The notes: generated from the letters alone by a model not told the origin. Shown: positions 34,373-44,746, numbered from the stretch's first letter. The stretch is DNA of 64,000 bases from Hyphomicrobiales bacterium (GCA_900473795.1 UCMT01000011.1:29534-93533); one strand, 5' to 3'. Program-made: numbers and translations.

Positions 34373-34661
34373 GTGCGTCCCTTTTGCCCCGTTTCGTACA
34401 CCTTCACCCCTCTCTGCCCTGCCGGGTATCTCCCCCACAAGGGGGATTAGCGTGGGCCGGCCGCTTGCTCCCTCTTCTCCCCGGCAAGCGCTACCATGCC
34501 ACAAAAGCAACATCCAAGAAGTGCCGAGCGCATGCGAGCCGATGAAGGGGGTGGGCGGCAAACGCTGAAGTCCATGGCTACGCCTCCTCATCCGGCGCTA
34601 CGAGCCATCCTCCCCACCGGGGAGAAGAGGGCCATTCATGTCGGATTCGTTGAAAATGTTT

Positions 34662-34689
34662 ATTTCCATTCTATGGGAATGATTTCCAT
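34662..34689. promoter_or_regulatory. Overlapping IclR-type operators upstream of gcl
   Basis: TGGGAATGATTTCCA (34674-34688) fits the palindrome TGGAAATNATTTCCA with one mismatch. ATTTCCAT-tct-ATGGGAAT (34662-34680) is a second near-palindrome sharing its right half. They sit 63-90 bp before the gcl start, in the divergent region. The rest of 34373-34661 is GC-rich and shows no gene. Confidence 0.6.
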
Positions 34690-34751
34690 TATTCAATTGC
34701 GACCGTAAAAAAAAGGACTACCCTCATTCTCAGACGATGGAGGATCTAGTC

Positions 34752-36539
34752 ATGGCGAAAATGCGCGCTGTCGATGCGGCGGTTCTGGTTCTGGAGCGGG
34801 AAGGCGTCGATTGCGCCTTCGGGGTTCCGGGCGCGGCGATCAATCCCTTTTATTCGGCGCTGAAGGCGCGCGGCTCGGTGCGCCACATCCTGGCCCGGCA
34901 TGTCGAGGGCGCCTCGCATATGGCGGAGGGTTACACCCGCGCCAAGCACGGCAATATCGGCGTGTGCATCGGCACTTCGGGGCCGGCCGGCACCGACATG
35001 ATCACCGGCCTCTATTCGGCCCAGGCGGATTCGATACCGATCCTCTGCATCACCGGCCAGGCGCCGCGCGCCCGGCTCGACAAGGAGGACTTCCAGGCGG
35101 TGGATATCGCCAAGATCGCCGGGCCGCTGACCAAATGGGCCGTCACCGTCATGGAGCCGGCGCTGGTACCCTTCGTCTTCCAGAAGGCGTTCCACCTGAT
35201 GCGGTCGGGTCGCCCCGGGCCGGTGCTGATCGACCTGCCGGTCGACGTGCAGCTCGCCGAGATCGAGTTCGACATCGACACCTATGCCTCGCTTCAGCCT
35301 TACAAGCCAACGGCGACGCGGGCGCAGGCCGAGAAGGCGATCGCCATGCTGAACGCTGCCGAGCGGCCGCTGATCGTCGCCGGCGGCGGCATTATCAATG
35401 CCGATGCCTCGGATCTCCTGACCGAATTCGCCGAGATCACCGGCATTCCGGTCATCCCGACGCTGATGGGCTGGGGCACGATCCCGGACGACCATCCACT
35501 CATGGCCGGCATGTGCGGACTGCAGACCTCGCATCGCTACGGCAATGCCAATCTGCTCGCCTCCGATTTCGTTCTTGGCGTCGGCAATCGCTGGGCCAAC
35601 CGCCACACCGGCAACGTGCCGACCTATACGGAAGGGCGAAAATTCATCCATGTCGATATCGAGCCGACCCAGATCGGCCGCGTCTTCGCGCCGGATTTCG
35701 GCATCGTCTCGGATGCGGGCGCAGCCCTGAAGCTCTTTCTCGACGTTGCCGCCGAATGGAGGATGGCGGGCAAGCTGCGCGACTGGTCGGGCTGGGCGGA
35801 GGAATGCCGCGAACGCAAGCGCACGATGCTGCGCAAGACGCATTTTGACCAGACACCCTTGAAGCCGCAGCGTGTCTACGAGGAGATGAACAAGGCGTTC
35901 GGCCGCGACACCTGCTACGTCTCGACCATCGGCCTCAGCCAGATTGCCGGCGCGCAGTTCCTGCATGTCTACAAGCCGCGGAATTGGATCAATTGCGGCC
36001 AGGCGGGGCCGCTCGGCTGGACCTTGCCGGCAGCGCTCGGGGTGCGGGCCGCCGATCCCGTCCGGCCGATCGTGGCGCTGTCGGGCGACTACGATTTCCA
36101 GTTCATGATCGAGGAACTGGCGGTCGGCGCCCAGCACAGGCTGCCCTATCTGCATGTGGTCGTGAACAATTCCTATCTCGGCCTCATCCGCCAGGCCCAG
36201 CGCGGCTTCGACATGGATTTCGAGGTGAGCCTGGCCTTCGACAACATCAACGCCTCGGGTGACGCGGAGAAGGGCTACGGCGTCGATCACGTTGCCGTCG
36301 CCGAGGGTCTCGGCTGCAAGGCGATCCGGGTGAGGAGCCCGAACGAGTTCCAGGAGGCTTTCGCAAAGGCAAAAGCATTGATGGAGGAACATCAGGTGCC
36401 GGTCGTCATCGAATTCATCCTCGAGCGCGTCACCAACATTTCCATGGGCGTGGACATCAATGCGGTCGTCGAGTTCGAGGAACTGGCCGAACGCGGCGAG
36501 GATGCGCCGACGGCGATCATGGCCGCCCTGCTCGACTGA
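34752..36539 (+). CDS. gcl: Glyoxylate carboligase
   Basis: Condenses two glyoxylates to tartronate semialdehyde and CO2 with thiamine diphosphate. The 595-aa protein matches E. coli Gcl closely along the N-terminus ([44 protein letters not shown]). It keeps Val51, the residue that replaces the usual catalytic Glu of ThDP enzymes in Gcl. The ThDP-binding region GDYDFQF...[12 protein letters not shown] is intact. Start ATG 34752 has GGAGGA seven bases upstream; the ATG at 34737 lies within that ribosome site. First gene of the glyoxylate-to-glycerate operon. Confidence 0.96.
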   Translation: MAKMRAVDAAVLVLEREGVDCAFGVPGAAINPFYSALKARGSVRHILARHVEGASHMAEGYTRAKHGNIGVCIGTSGPAGTDMITGLYSAQADSIPILCITGQAPRARLDKEDFQAVDIAKIAGPLTKWAVTVMEPALVPFVFQKAFHLMRSGRPGPVLIDLPVDVQLAEIEFDIDTYASLQPYKPTATRAQAEKAIAMLNAAERPLIVAGGGIINADASDLLTEFAEITGIPVIPTLMGWGTIPDDHPLMAGMCGLQTSHRYGNANLLASDFVLGVGNRWANRHTGNVPTYTEGRKFIHVDIEPTQIGRVFAPDFGIVSDAGAALKLFLDVAAEWRMAGKLRDWSGWAEECRERKRTMLRKTHFDQTPLKPQRVYEEMNKAFGRDTCYVSTIGLSQIAGAQFLHVYKPRNWINCGQAGPLGWTLPAALGVRAADPVRPIVALSGDYDFQFMIEELAVGAQHRLPYLHVVVNNSYLGLIRQAQRGFDMDFEVSLAFDNINASGDAEKGYGVDHVAVAEGLGCKAIRVRSPNEFQEAFAKAKALMEEHQVPVVIEFILERVTNISMGVDINAVVEFEELAERGEDAPTAIMAALLD

Positions 36540-36566
36540 TCGATGACAAGAAACGGAGGATTGTTC

Positions 36567-37382
36567 ATGCCGAAATTCGCGGCAAACCTGACCATGCTTT
36601 TCAACGAGGCGCCGTTCCTCGATCGCTTCGCGCTCGCCGCCAAGTCCGGGTTCGAGGCCGTGGAATATCTCTTTCCCTACGACTTCGACGCCCATGCGCT
36701 GAAGGCTGCCCTCCATGCCAACGGCCTGATCCAGGTGCTGCACAACCTGCCGGCCGGCAACTGGGCCGACGGCGAGCGCGGCATCGCCGTCCTGCCCGAC
36801 CGGGTGGACGAATTCCGCCGCGGCGTGGCCTTGGCGATCGACTATGCGACGACGCTCGGCTGCACGATGGTCAACTGCCTCGCTGGCATCGCACCGGCCG
36901 GGGTTTCGCACGAGGTGCTGCGGTCAACCTTCGTCGCCAATCTCAGGCTGGCCGCAACCGAACTTGGCAAACACGGCATCCGGCTGCTGATCGAGCCGAT
37001 CAACCGCTTCGACATTCCGGAGTTCTACCTCAACACGGTCGAACAGGCGGCGTCGATCATCGCAGAGGTCGGCAGCGACAACCTCTTCATCCAGTACGAC
37101 CTCTACCACCAGCAGCGGACCGAGGGCGAACTGATCGGCACGTTCCGAAAACACCAGGAGCGCATCGCCCATATCCAGCTTGCCGACAATCCGGGTCGCA
37201 ACGAGCCGGGAACCGGCGAGATCAACTATCCCTATGTATTCGAGGCGCTCGAAGCCGCCGGATATGACGGTTTCATCGGCTGCGAATACAAGCCGCGCAC
37301 GACGACCGTGGACGGGCTCGGCTGGTTTGCGCAGACGAGCCGGCAATCGCACAGCGCAGACATCATCAAGATCAGGAGCTAA
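36567..37382 (+). CDS. hyi: Hydroxypyruvate isomerase
   Basis: Interconverts hydroxypyruvate and tartronate semialdehyde. A TIM-barrel of the xylose-isomerase-like family, 271 aa (E. coli Hyi is 258). Recognisable segments are MPKFAANLTMLFNEAPFLDR, EPINRFDIPEFYLN, IQYDLYHQQRTEG and GCEYKP, which carry the metal ligands. ATG 36567 has GGAGG seven bases upstream and lies 27 bp after gcl; ATG 36543 is too close to the gcl stop and lacks a site. Confidence 0.93.
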   Translation: MPKFAANLTMLFNEAPFLDRFALAAKSGFEAVEYLFPYDFDAHALKAALHANGLIQVLHNLPAGNWADGERGIAVLPDRVDEFRRGVALAIDYATTLGCTMVNCLAGIAPAGVSHEVLRSTFVANLRLAATELGKHGIRLLIEPINRFDIPEFYLNTVEQAASIIAEVGSDNLFIQYDLYHQQRTEGELIGTFRKHQERIAHIQLADNPGRNEPGTGEINYPYVFEALEAAGYDGFIGCEYKPRTTTVDGLGWFAQTSRQSHSADIIKIRS

Positions 37383-37387
37383 GCATC

Positions 37388-38272
37388 ATGGCCACAATCG
37401 GCTTTATCGGACTGGGTATCATGGGCACGCCGATGGCGCGCCACCTGCAGGATGCCGGTCACACCGTCGTCACCTCGAAATTCTTCATTCCGCCGAAGCA
37501 GGAGCTGGTCGACAACGGCTTGATGTTTGCGGAAAATCCGAAGGCGCTGACTGAGGAGGTCGACATAATTATCCTGATGCTGCCGGACACGCCGGAAGTG
37601 AAGGACGTTTTGTTCGGTGAAAACGGTGTCGCCTATGGCCTGTCGAAGGGCAAGCTCGTCATCGACATGAGCTCGATCTCGCCGATCGAGACCAAGGAGT
37701 TCGCCAAGAAGATCCGCGAGACGGGTGCTGAATATATGGACGCGCCGGTTTCGGGCGGCGAAGTCGGCGCCAGGCAGGCGTCGCTCTCGATCATGGCGGG
37801 CGGCACGCACGAGAGCTTCGACCGGGCAATGCCGCTGTTCAAGCTGATGGGCAAGAACATCACGCTGGTCGGGGATTGCGGCGACGGACAGGTCACCAAG
37901 GTCGCCAACCAGATCATCGTCGCGCTAACCATCGAGGCGGTGTCCGAAGCACTCGTGTTCGCCTCCAAGGCCGGAGCCGACCCGGCGCGGGTGCGCGAAG
38001 CGCTGATGGGCGGGTTTGCATCCTCGCGCATCCTGGAAGTACACGGCGACCGCATGATCAAGCGCACCTTCGATCCGGGGTTCCGTATCTCGCTGCACCA
38101 GAAAGATCTGAACCTTGCGCTGCAGGGGGCAAAGTCGCTCGGCATCTCGCTGCCCAACACGGCGGCAACGCAGGAACTGTTTAACAACTGCGCCGCCAAT
38201 GGCGACAGCGGCCTCGATCACTCGGGGCTCGTCAAGGCTCTTGAACGCATGGCAAACCACGCGGTCGCCTGA
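37388..38272 (+). CDS. glxR: 2-hydroxy-3-oxopropionate (tartronate semialdehyde) reductase
   Basis: Reduces tartronate semialdehyde to D-glycerate with NAD(P)H. A 294-aa beta-hydroxyacid dehydrogenase: Rossmann motif GFIGLGIMGTPMARHL, substrate-binding DAPVSGGEVGA, catalytic lysine in GDGQVTKVANQI and the C-terminal FRISLHQKDLNLAL. It follows hyi by 5 bp. A 12-bp hairpin lies between it and the kinase gene. Confidence 0.94.
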   Translation: MATIGFIGLGIMGTPMARHLQDAGHTVVTSKFFIPPKQELVDNGLMFAENPKALTEEVDIIILMLPDTPEVKDVLFGENGVAYGLSKGKLVIDMSSISPIETKEFAKKIRETGAEYMDAPVSGGEVGARQASLSIMAGGTHESFDRAMPLFKLMGKNITLVGDCGDGQVTKVANQIIVALTIEAVSEALVFASKAGADPARVREALMGGFASSRILEVHGDRMIKRTFDPGFRISLHQKDLNLALQGAKSLGISLPNTAATQELFNNCAANGDSGLDHSGLVKALERMANHAVA

Positions 38273-38278
38273 CGAACC

Positions 38279-38310
38279 GACCGGGCGGCAAGGAGGACTG
38301 CCGCCCGGTC
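38279..38310 (+). terminator. Strong intra-operon hairpin between glxR and glycerate kinase
   Basis: GACCGGGCGGCA pairs perfectly with its complement (12 bp) across an 8-nt loop that reads AGGAGGAC, followed by TTTCTG. It begins 6 bp after the glxR stop. It may be a partial terminator or an RNA-stability element. Confidence 0.55.
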
Positions 38311-38335
38311 TTTCTGACCTACGAGGATATGAACC

Positions 38336-39616
38336 ATGCCTGCGATCGAAAACCCCAGGGTCTTTCTGGAAACACTCTTTCATGCGGCGGTCGCGGCAGC
38401 CGATCCGGCCAAGGTGCTGGCGGCGAACCTGCCGGAAAAGCCGAAGGGCAGGACCGTCGTGATCGGTGCCGGCAAGGGGGCCGCCCAGATGGCGCAGGCG
38501 TTCGAACGGCTCTGGGACGGTCCGCTTTCAGGTGCAGTCGTGACGCGCTACGGCTATGGCGCACGCTGCGAGCGGATCGACGTGCTGGAGGCAGCGCATC
38601 CACTGCCGGATGAAAACGGATTGAAGGCATCGCGAAGGCTACTGGAAGAAGTAAGTGGCCTTGGCGACGACGATCTCGTCGTCGCGCTGATCTGCGGTGG
38701 CGGGTCGGCGTTGCTGCCGATGCCGGCGGTTGGGCTCACGCTGGATGACGAGATCGCCGTCAACCGGGCACTTTTGGCCTCAGGCGCCCCGATCAGCGCG
38801 ATGAATGCGGTGCGCAAGCAGGTTTCCGGGATCAAGGGCGGGCGGCTGGCGGCTGCGGCGTATCCCGCAAGGGTCGTGTCGTTGGTCGTGTCGGACATTC
38901 CTGGCGACGATCCGGCACTGGTCGCTTCCGGGCCGACGATCGCCGACACCAGCACGCGCGAGGACGCGCTGAGATATATCGAGCGCTATCGGCTGGACCT
39001 GCCGCAGAGGATCATGGATGCCATCCGCGGCGGCGACTCCGCCGCACCGCAACCATCGGATCCGCGCTTTGCAAGGAATACCGTCCGGCTCGTGGCATCG
39101 GCTGCGGTTTCTCTGGAGGCGGCGGCAGCGACGGCGCGCGCGGCGGGTGTCGAAACCGTCATTCTTTCCGATGCCATTGAAGGGGAAGCGAGCGAGGTCG
39201 CACGTGTGCATGCTGCGATCGCGCGCGAAGTTGTCATGCGCAACCGGCCGTTCCGCAAGCCCGTCGTCATCCTCTCCGGGGGCGAAACGACTGTGACGAT
39301 CAAGGACGGCGGCAAGGGCGCGGGCAAGGGCGGACGCAACAGCGAGTTTCTCCTGTCGCTGGCTCTCGGCATCGATGGCCTCGCCGGTATAGCGGCACTT
39401 GCAGCAGATACGGATGGGATTGATGGCTCCGAAGACAATGCCGGGGCCTTTGCCGACGGTGCGTCGGTTGCCCGGCTTGCCGCTGCCGATATCGATGGGG
39501 CGGGCCTTCTTGACCGCCATGACAGCTGGTCCGCCTTTGCTGCAATCGGTGATTTATTCAAGCCGGGCCCGACCGGCACGAACGTCAACGACTTTCGGGC
39601 AATCCTCGTTCAATAA
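38336..39616 (+). CDS. Glycerate 2-kinase, MOFRL family (TtuD/GckA type)
   Basis: Phosphorylates D-glycerate to 2-phosphoglycerate, feeding glyoxylate carbon into glycolysis. The 426-aa protein has the N-terminal nucleotide-like domain (VVIGAGKGAAQMAQAFE, ALICGGGSALLPMP, NAVRKQVSGIKGGRLA, SDIPGDDPALVASGPT) and the C-terminal MOFRL domain (VILSGGETTVTIKDG, KGGRNSEFLLSLAL, TDGIDGSEDNAGA). Older rhizobial annotation calls such proteins hydroxypyruvate reductase (TtuD); the MOFRL signature favours kinase. Last core gene of the operon. Confidence 0.92.
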   Translation: MPAIENPRVFLETLFHAAVAAADPAKVLAANLPEKPKGRTVVIGAGKGAAQMAQAFERLWDGPLSGAVVTRYGYGARCERIDVLEAAHPLPDENGLKASRRLLEEVSGLGDDDLVVALICGGGSALLPMPAVGLTLDDEIAVNRALLASGAPISAMNAVRKQVSGIKGGRLAAAAYPARVVSLVVSDIPGDDPALVASGPTIADTSTREDALRYIERYRLDLPQRIMDAIRGGDSAAPQPSDPRFARNTVRLVASAAVSLEAAAATARAAGVETVILSDAIEGEASEVARVHAAIAREVVMRNRPFRKPVVILSGGETTVTIKDGGKGAGKGGRNSEFLLSLALGIDGLAGIAALAADTDGIDGSEDNAGAFADGASVARLAAADIDGAGLLDRHDSWSAFAAIGDLFKPGPTGTNVNDFRAILVQ

Positions 39617-39704
39617 CTCCATCCTTGAGCCGAAAATCCGGAACCAAATAGCGGTCTGCCGGTTTGTCTCCTCATGGAAATTCAATAACACGAGGATCAA
39701 GGCA

Positions 39705-40118
39705 ATGCTGAAATCTCTGACAGCCGATATGCTCGGCACGGGGATCGATCCGCAGCATGGCGGAGAAAGCCTTGTCGATTTCGAATGGCGCCACCGGGTT
39801 CTCATCATCTTTCCCGGCGACCATCCCGACGAAGCGAAGCGCCAGGCCGACAGGCTGCTGGCTGAAACCGAAGGACTGCGCGAGCGCGATCTGATCGTGC
39901 TGGAGGTCGGCCGCGACGACGTGAAGGTGCTGTTCGGGCCGCATTATGATCTCAACCCCCATGCCATCCGCTATGATCTCGACGTTGCCGATGGTGACTT
40001 TGCGCTGCTGCTCGTCGGCATGGATGGATCGGTCAAGCTTCGGGCAAACCAGGTGATGCCCGTCTCCACCGTCTTCGAGCTGATCGACCAGAGACCGGCA
40101 CCGAAAGCCTCCGGCTGA
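39705..40118 (+). CDS. DUF4174-domain protein, 137 aa
   Basis: Small alpha/beta protein with FEWRHRVLIIFPGDHPDEAK near the N-terminus and FALLLVGMDGSVKLR towards the end, a thioredoxin-like arrangement seen in DUF4174 proteins. No CxxC motif and no signal peptide. ATG 39705 is preceded by GAGGATCAAGG; it lies 88 bp beyond the glycerate kinase gene and may be co-transcribed. Function unknown. Confidence 0.7.
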   Translation: MLKSLTADMLGTGIDPQHGGESLVDFEWRHRVLIIFPGDHPDEAKRQADRLLAETEGLRERDLIVLEVGRDDVKVLFGPHYDLNPHAIRYDLDVADGDFALLLVGMDGSVKLRANQVMPVSTVFELIDQRPAPKASG

Positions 40119-40404
40119 AGATCGTCACCGGGCTGGAGCCATTCGGGGATGCCGCGTGGCGCCGGTGGCGAGATGCTGGGTAAGGCTTTGAGCATAGATG
40201 GGCTAATCGGTTTCGTGCCTCATCTCTTCCGACCGGAAAGAAGGTGCTGCGCAACCGCTGATTATAAAACGTAGTCTGTCGGAACGAGGCGCAACTATCA
40301 TGCAGAGGAGCGCAGCCTCGAACGCTTTGCCGGAGCAATCCTGGACGCGCTCCAACAAATTAAGAGTGACTGCAACGACGCGCGCGGTATTGCGAGCACA
40401 TGAC

Positions 40405-40610
40405 TACGTTTCTCTCCGCGGAGATGCCATGATGCGCAAGCTTCTTTACGAGGCTGCGCAAGCGATGATGACACGTGTGGTGAAATGGTGTTGGCTGAAG
40501 GCCTGGACTATGAACATTGCGAAGCGGCATGGCCGAAAGAAACCCAACGTGGCATTGCCGCGGCAGCTTGCGGTGGTCATGCAGTAGCGATTTCGGCTGG
40601 AAAGCACCAG
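40405..40610 (+). pseudogene. IS110-family transposase C-terminal fragment
   Basis: SLRGDAMMRKLLYEAAQAMM and LKAWTMNIAKRHGRKK are the C-terminal signature of IS110-family transposases (family: GDAMVR-LYEAA, then AKRxGxKKA-VALARKLA-VMH). The frame stops at 40587 just before the usual final WVDGTEFRW segment, of which only a scrambled trace follows. The N-terminal DEDD catalytic part is absent. The rest of 40119-40659 shows no gene. Confidence 0.75.
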
Positions 40611-40659
40611 AAGCGGTCATGCGGCTATCCACTCGAAGTAATTTGGGTACCTTGAGATC

Positions 40660-41238
40660 ATGTCGATAAACCTTGAAATGACAATAGATCAGATATTCGC
40701 ACATCTGCGGGAGCTGGGGCGTCCAACCACTCAAATGCGTCGTCCTGGCCTCGGTCCAACGATCGTGACCGGAAAGTTGGGTTCGCTCGGCCTGCGATGC
40801 CCCGATGATCTCATTTTGCTTTATGGCTTGTGCGACGGTACTGAAACCGCAGAAGGCGATCCGCTCGACGAGATTCATCTATTTCCCGGCTATTACTGGA
40901 TGAAGCTTGATGAAGCGATAGAAACATACAGCTCATTGGTCGAAGAAGAGCGTTGGAACGCGGCGTGGTTACCCATCCTCGCTAACGGGGGTGGTGATTT
41001 CTACGCTGTAATCGGCGATGAAAAATCGTCTGATTTTGGCGGTCTCGTTGGCTTCATTTTGGGTGAGAGTGATCACTTGGTGGAGTTTAAGAATGTGACC
41101 GCCCTGTTCCAAACGATAGAGCAAGCGTTCACGCAGAAAGCATTCTTTTTAGCTAACGGATATCTTGAAGCAGACTACCCGAAATTGAGAGCGATCGCGA
41201 GAAACGTGCAACCAGATTTTGAGGAACACGACGCCTAA
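40660..41238 (+). CDS. SMI1/KNR4 (SUKH) family protein, probable immunity protein
   Basis: A 192-aa soluble acidic protein with the SUKH pattern: LGLRCPDDLILLYGLCDGTE near residue 45, a central LFPGYYWMKLDEAIETY, then WLPILANGGGDFYAVI and the tail with GLVGFILGES. SUKH proteins usually neutralise polymorphic toxins delivered by type VI/VII systems or contact-dependent inhibition. No toxin gene is adjacent; the IS110 scrap upstream suggests that the locus was shortened. Confidence 0.8.
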   Translation: MSINLEMTIDQIFAHLRELGRPTTQMRRPGLGPTIVTGKLGSLGLRCPDDLILLYGLCDGTETAEGDPLDEIHLFPGYYWMKLDEAIETYSSLVEEERWNAAWLPILANGGGDFYAVIGDEKSSDFGGLVGFILGESDHLVEFKNVTALFQTIEQAFTQKAFFLANGYLEADYPKLRAIARNVQPDFEEHDA

Positions 41239-41391
41239 GGGGCCCGTGTGCGGCGAGACTTTTGCGGTCCCGTCGAATGGACACATCCATCCGACGGGAG
41301 GGTAGCCCTTCATGGCTCTCTTGCGCCAGTTGCGGACATGTCGGCTGTTGTTATAAGTACGGCAAGAGAGGGGAAAGAAGTTGAAAACCCT

Positions 41392-41844
41392 ATGATGAGT
41401 GAAATCGCACAGTTGCTCGACTTGGATCGGGGAAATGAACTGTCGTCGCTGGAGCCCGTGTCTGAAATCGTCGCTGTGAGGATCGCAAAGCGTTACCCCA
41501 GCATTTCCAAACAATACCTTGAGTTCATTCGTGCGGTTGGGGTGGGCTCAACTACGCGAGATTTCTATATCTACGAGCCCGAGCCCGCGTCCTCCGTCGA
41601 ACAGCATCCCTCCTTTCAGCTTTACCAGTCTGCCTCCTACCGTGCACTGTCAGGCCCACGTCCCGAAGGGCATCCTATCCCCGCCGATGCGGTCGCTATT
41701 GCGGACAGCGGTGCCTCTTGGAGGTACTGCCTTTGCCCCTCTCTCGGCGAGGGGGTCTATTGTCTCGACATGGCTGGTCCCACATTCGAGCCGGAGGCTG
41801 ACGACTTTTTTTCTTTTGTGGCAAACACCGTGTATATGAGCTAA
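41392..41844 (+). CDS. Second SUKH-like protein
   Basis: 150 aa, start at ATG 41392 (or 41395). The order of motifs fits SMI1/KNR4: AVRIAKRYPSISKQYLEFIR near residue 25 (the usual LPxxYxxFL position), VGVGSTTRDFYIYEPEP, then AIADSGASWRYCLCP and a C-terminal DFFSFVANTVYMS. It lies 153 bp after the first SUKH gene in the same direction. An upstream extension to 41248 has no ribosome site. Probably an orphan immunity gene. Less certain than its neighbour. Confidence 0.65.
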   Translation: MMSEIAQLLDLDRGNELSSLEPVSEIVAVRIAKRYPSISKQYLEFIRAVGVGSTTRDFYIYEPEPASSVEQHPSFQLYQSASYRALSGPRPEGHPIPADAVAIADSGASWRYCLCPSLGEGVYCLDMAGPTFEPEADDFFSFVANTVYMS

Positions 41845-41939
41845 GTCCAAACTCGCGCAGCGATTGCGAGCCCCAGCAAATCGATAGCGGTGCCACGGCT
41901 GCTTCGGGTCGAACTCGGCCTTGGCCCTAATTCACTCGG

Positions 41940-43151
41940 TCACGGGTTGTTGATCTGCAGCCAATCGTTCATCCCTTGCGCCGCGGCGCGGCCAGTCGCG
42001 AAGCAGGCCGTCAGCAGGTAGCCGCCGGTGGGAGCCTCCCAGTCCAGCATCTCTCCGGCAGCGAAGACGCCCGGAAGCGCCTTGAGCATATATCGCCCGT
42101 CTAGATCGTCGAGACGAACGCCACCCGCCGATGAAATCGCTTCGGAGATCGGGCGCGGCCTGAGCAGCGGGATCGGCAGCGCCTTGATAGACCGCGCCAG
42201 TTGTTCCGGATCGGCAGCTTCGGTCGCCAGTTCCCGCAGTAAAGCGGATTTGACGCCTTCCAGCCCGGCGCCCTTGCGCAGGCGGTTGGACAGGCTGGCC
42301 TTTGCCCCTTGCCGCGCGAGGTCTTTTGCCAGGCGTTCGATGCTTCTTCCCGGTGCGAGATCGATGACCAGCATCGCCCGTCCGTCCTGGTTCAGCCTGT
42401 CGCGCAAGGCAGCCGCGTGCGCGTAGACAAGGCTGCCTTCGATGCCATGGGAGGAGATGACGAATTCGCCGGGAAAGGTGCCGGCGTCGGAGGTCGTGGT
42501 CACCGCTTTCAGGGGCGCACCGGCGAAGCGGTCCTTGAAGACGTCGCTCCAGGTCACGTCGAAACCGCAATTTGCGGGCTGAAGGTCGGCTATTTCGACG
42601 CCCTTGTTGCGCAACAGCGAGGTCCAGGCACCATCAGAGCCCAATCGCGGCCAACTGGCGCCGCCGAGCGCAAGCAACGTGGCGTCGCTGCGGATGACTA
42701 TTCTTCCATTCGGCGTTTCGAAGACGAGACCATCGCCCTCAAAACCCGTCCAGCGATGGCGCGTGAAGAGCGTCACGCCTTGCGCCTCCAGCCGCCCGAG
42801 CCAGGCGCGCAGCAGCGGCGATGCCTTCATCACTTTGGGGAAAACGCGCCCTGACGTGCCGACGAATGTTTCCGTGCCGAGCCCGGACGCCCATGCCCGC
42901 ACGTCCGCGGGGGTGAAGGCATCAAGCGCGGGGCGCAGCCGCTCGCAAGCTGCGCCGAAACGGCTGGCGAAGAGCGCGTAATCCTCGGAATGGGTGATGT
43001 TGAGGCCGGACTTGCCGGCGAGCAGGAATTTACGGCCAAAGGTCGGCATGGCGTCATAGACCGTGATCGAATGCCCGGACAGTGACAGCACCTCCGCGGC
43101 CATCAGCCCGGCCGGCCCGCCGCCAATGATCGCGATCTGCTTTGCCGTCAT
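41940..43151 (-). CDS. BaiN/HI0933-type FAD-dependent oxidoreductase
   Basis: A 403-aa flavoprotein. FAD-binding Rossmann motif [18 protein letters not shown] at residues 6-23, the family motif [35 protein letters not shown] and the C-terminal FAD signature [20 protein letters not shown]. Homologues act as unspecific reductases (BaiN) or TIGR03862-type oxidoreductases; substrate unknown. The start ATG 43151 is followed immediately by the AKQ Rossmann strand; frame extension to 43427 covers intergenic DNA. It is divergent from the leucine-degradation operon. Confidence 0.88.
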   Translation of the reverse strand: MTAKQIAIIGGGPAGLMAAEVLSLSGHSITVYDAMPTFGRKFLLAGKSGLNITHSEDYALFASRFGAACERLRPALDAFTPADVRAWASGLGTETFVGTSGRVFPKVMKASPLLRAWLGRLEAQGVTLFTRHRWTGFEGDGLVFETPNGRIVIRSDATLLALGGASWPRLGSDGAWTSLLRNKGVEIADLQPANCGFDVTWSDVFKDRFAGAPLKAVTTTSDAGTFPGEFVISSHGIEGSLVYAHAAALRDRLNQDGRAMLVIDLAPGRSIERLAKDLARQGAKASLSNRLRKGAGLEGVKSALLRELATEAADPEQLARSIKALPIPLLRPRPISEAISSAGGVRLDDLDGRYMLKALPGVFAAGEMLDWEAPTGGYLLTACFATGRAAAQGMNDWLQINNP

Positions 43152-43505
43152 ATGTTGTCCCGTATCGAATCCTGCTGTCTCGTCTTGGGGCCAATGGCGG
43201 TTTCGCGCAAGGGCATTGGCAAACGCAACAGGGCGGCATTGCAATCCAAACGACCGATTTCGCACCACAATTTTTGCAAAACGTGCGTGCAAGCCCCTGT
43301 CTTGGTTCGGAAATTGTCGGGCGGGTGTGATAGTGTCGAATTCGGTACCGGCGAAATGGAGGAGGAATCCATTGCCGGCCCAGATTCGATGGCTGCGACC
43401 CCCGGAGGAAACGCAGATGTCCGCCAAGTGCGCGTAGTCGCGGCCGGTGGATACGCCTGTGTCTCTCCCGTGAAGACGGCGCGACGTGATAGGGGAGGAG
43501 ACCCG

Positions 43506-44669
43506 ATGTATTCAGGCGGTTTGAGCTTTGCTCTGGGCGAAGAGATCGAGGCCCTGCGCGAGACCGTGCGCCGGTTCGCCAGCGAGCGCATCGCGCCCCA
43601 GGCGGCCGACATCGATCGGGATAACAACTTTCCCGCGCCACTCTGGCGGGAACTGGGCGATCTCGGGCTGCTCGGCATCACAGCAGATGAGGCCTATGGC
43701 GGTAGCGGGCTTGGCTATCTCGCCCATTCCGTAGCAATGGAGGAAATCAGCCGGGCCTCGGCGTCGGTCGGTCTAAGCTACGGCGCGCATTCCAACCTCT
43801 GCGTCAACCAGGTCAACCGCAACGGCTCGGAGGCCCAAAAGGCTCGCTATCTGCCGAAGCTCATCTCCGGAGAGCATGTCGGTGCGCTGGCGATGTCCGA
43901 ACCGGGTGCCGGCTCCGATGTCGTTTCCATGAAGCTCAGGGCCGACAAGCGCGGTGACCGCTATGTGCTCAACGGCAACAAGATGTGGATCACCAACGGC
44001 CCGGATGCCGATGTGCTCGTGGTCTATGCCAAGACCGATCCGCAAGCCGGCGCGCGGGGCATCACGGCGTTTCTCATCGAAAGGACCTTTGCCGGTTTCT
44101 CGACCGGCCAGAAGCTCGACAAGCTCGGCATGCGCGGCTCCAACACCTGCGAGCTGATATTCAGCGATTGCGAGGTGCCGGAGGAGAACGTGCTTGGCAG
44201 CGTCGGCGGCGGAGTGCGGATCTTGATGTCGGGGCTGGACTATGAGCGCGTCGTGCTTTCGGCCGGGCCGCTCGGGATCATGGCCGCTTGCCTCGACGCG
44301 GCACTCCCCTATCTGCATGAAAGAAAGCAGTTCGGTCAGCCGATCGGAGAATTCCAGCTGATGCAAGGCAAGATCGCCGACATGTATGTGACGCTGAACG
44401 CGGCGCGCGCCTATGTCTATGCCGTGGCGGCAGCCTGCGACCGGGGCGAGACGACACGCAAGGATGCTGCCGGCTGTATCCTCTATGCGGCCGAGCGGGC
44501 AACGGCGCTGGCGCTCGAAACCATCCAGGTGCTCGGCGGCAATGGCTATACGAATGACTATCCGGCAGGCAGGCTGCTGAGGGATGCAAAACTCTATGAG
44601 ATCGGCGCGGGGACCTCGGAGATACGGCGCATGCTGATCGGCAGGGAGCTGTTCGGCGAGACGGCATAA
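43506..44669 (+). CDS. ivd: Isovaleryl-CoA dehydrogenase
   Basis: Oxidises isovaleryl-CoA to 3-methylcrotonyl-CoA in leucine catabolism. 387-aa acyl-CoA dehydrogenase with [37 protein letters not shown], the acidic residue Glu247 in [15 protein letters not shown] (the position of the isovaleryl-CoA-specific catalytic base) and the final [20 protein letters not shown]. Start ATG 43506 has GGGGAGGAG upstream; the in-frame reading back to 43152 is not supported. First gene of the operon and 354 bp from the divergent flavoprotein start; this gap holds no gene I can support. Confidence 0.94.
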   Translation: MYSGGLSFALGEEIEALRETVRRFASERIAPQAADIDRDNNFPAPLWRELGDLGLLGITADEAYGGSGLGYLAHSVAMEEISRASASVGLSYGAHSNLCVNQVNRNGSEAQKARYLPKLISGEHVGALAMSEPGAGSDVVSMKLRADKRGDRYVLNGNKMWITNGPDADVLVVYAKTDPQAGARGITAFLIERTFAGFSTGQKLDKLGMRGSNTCELIFSDCEVPEENVLGSVGGGVRILMSGLDYERVVLSAGPLGIMAACLDAALPYLHERKQFGQPIGEFQLMQGKIADMYVTLNAARAYVYAVAAACDRGETTRKDAAGCILYAAERATALALETIQVLGGNGYTNDYPAGRLLRDAKLYEIGAGTSEIRRMLIGRELFGETA

Positions 44670-44746
44670 CACGGGAGGCACCGACCGGACCGGTGCTTCG
44701 GGTTAGGGGTGGAGGACTGCCGGATGTTGGGTCGATCGGGGGATGA

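Noticed and set aside
34746..36911. 721-codon minus-strand frame opposite gcl and hyi
   Set aside because: Antisense shadow in high-GC DNA; gcl and hyi on the plus strand are unambiguous.
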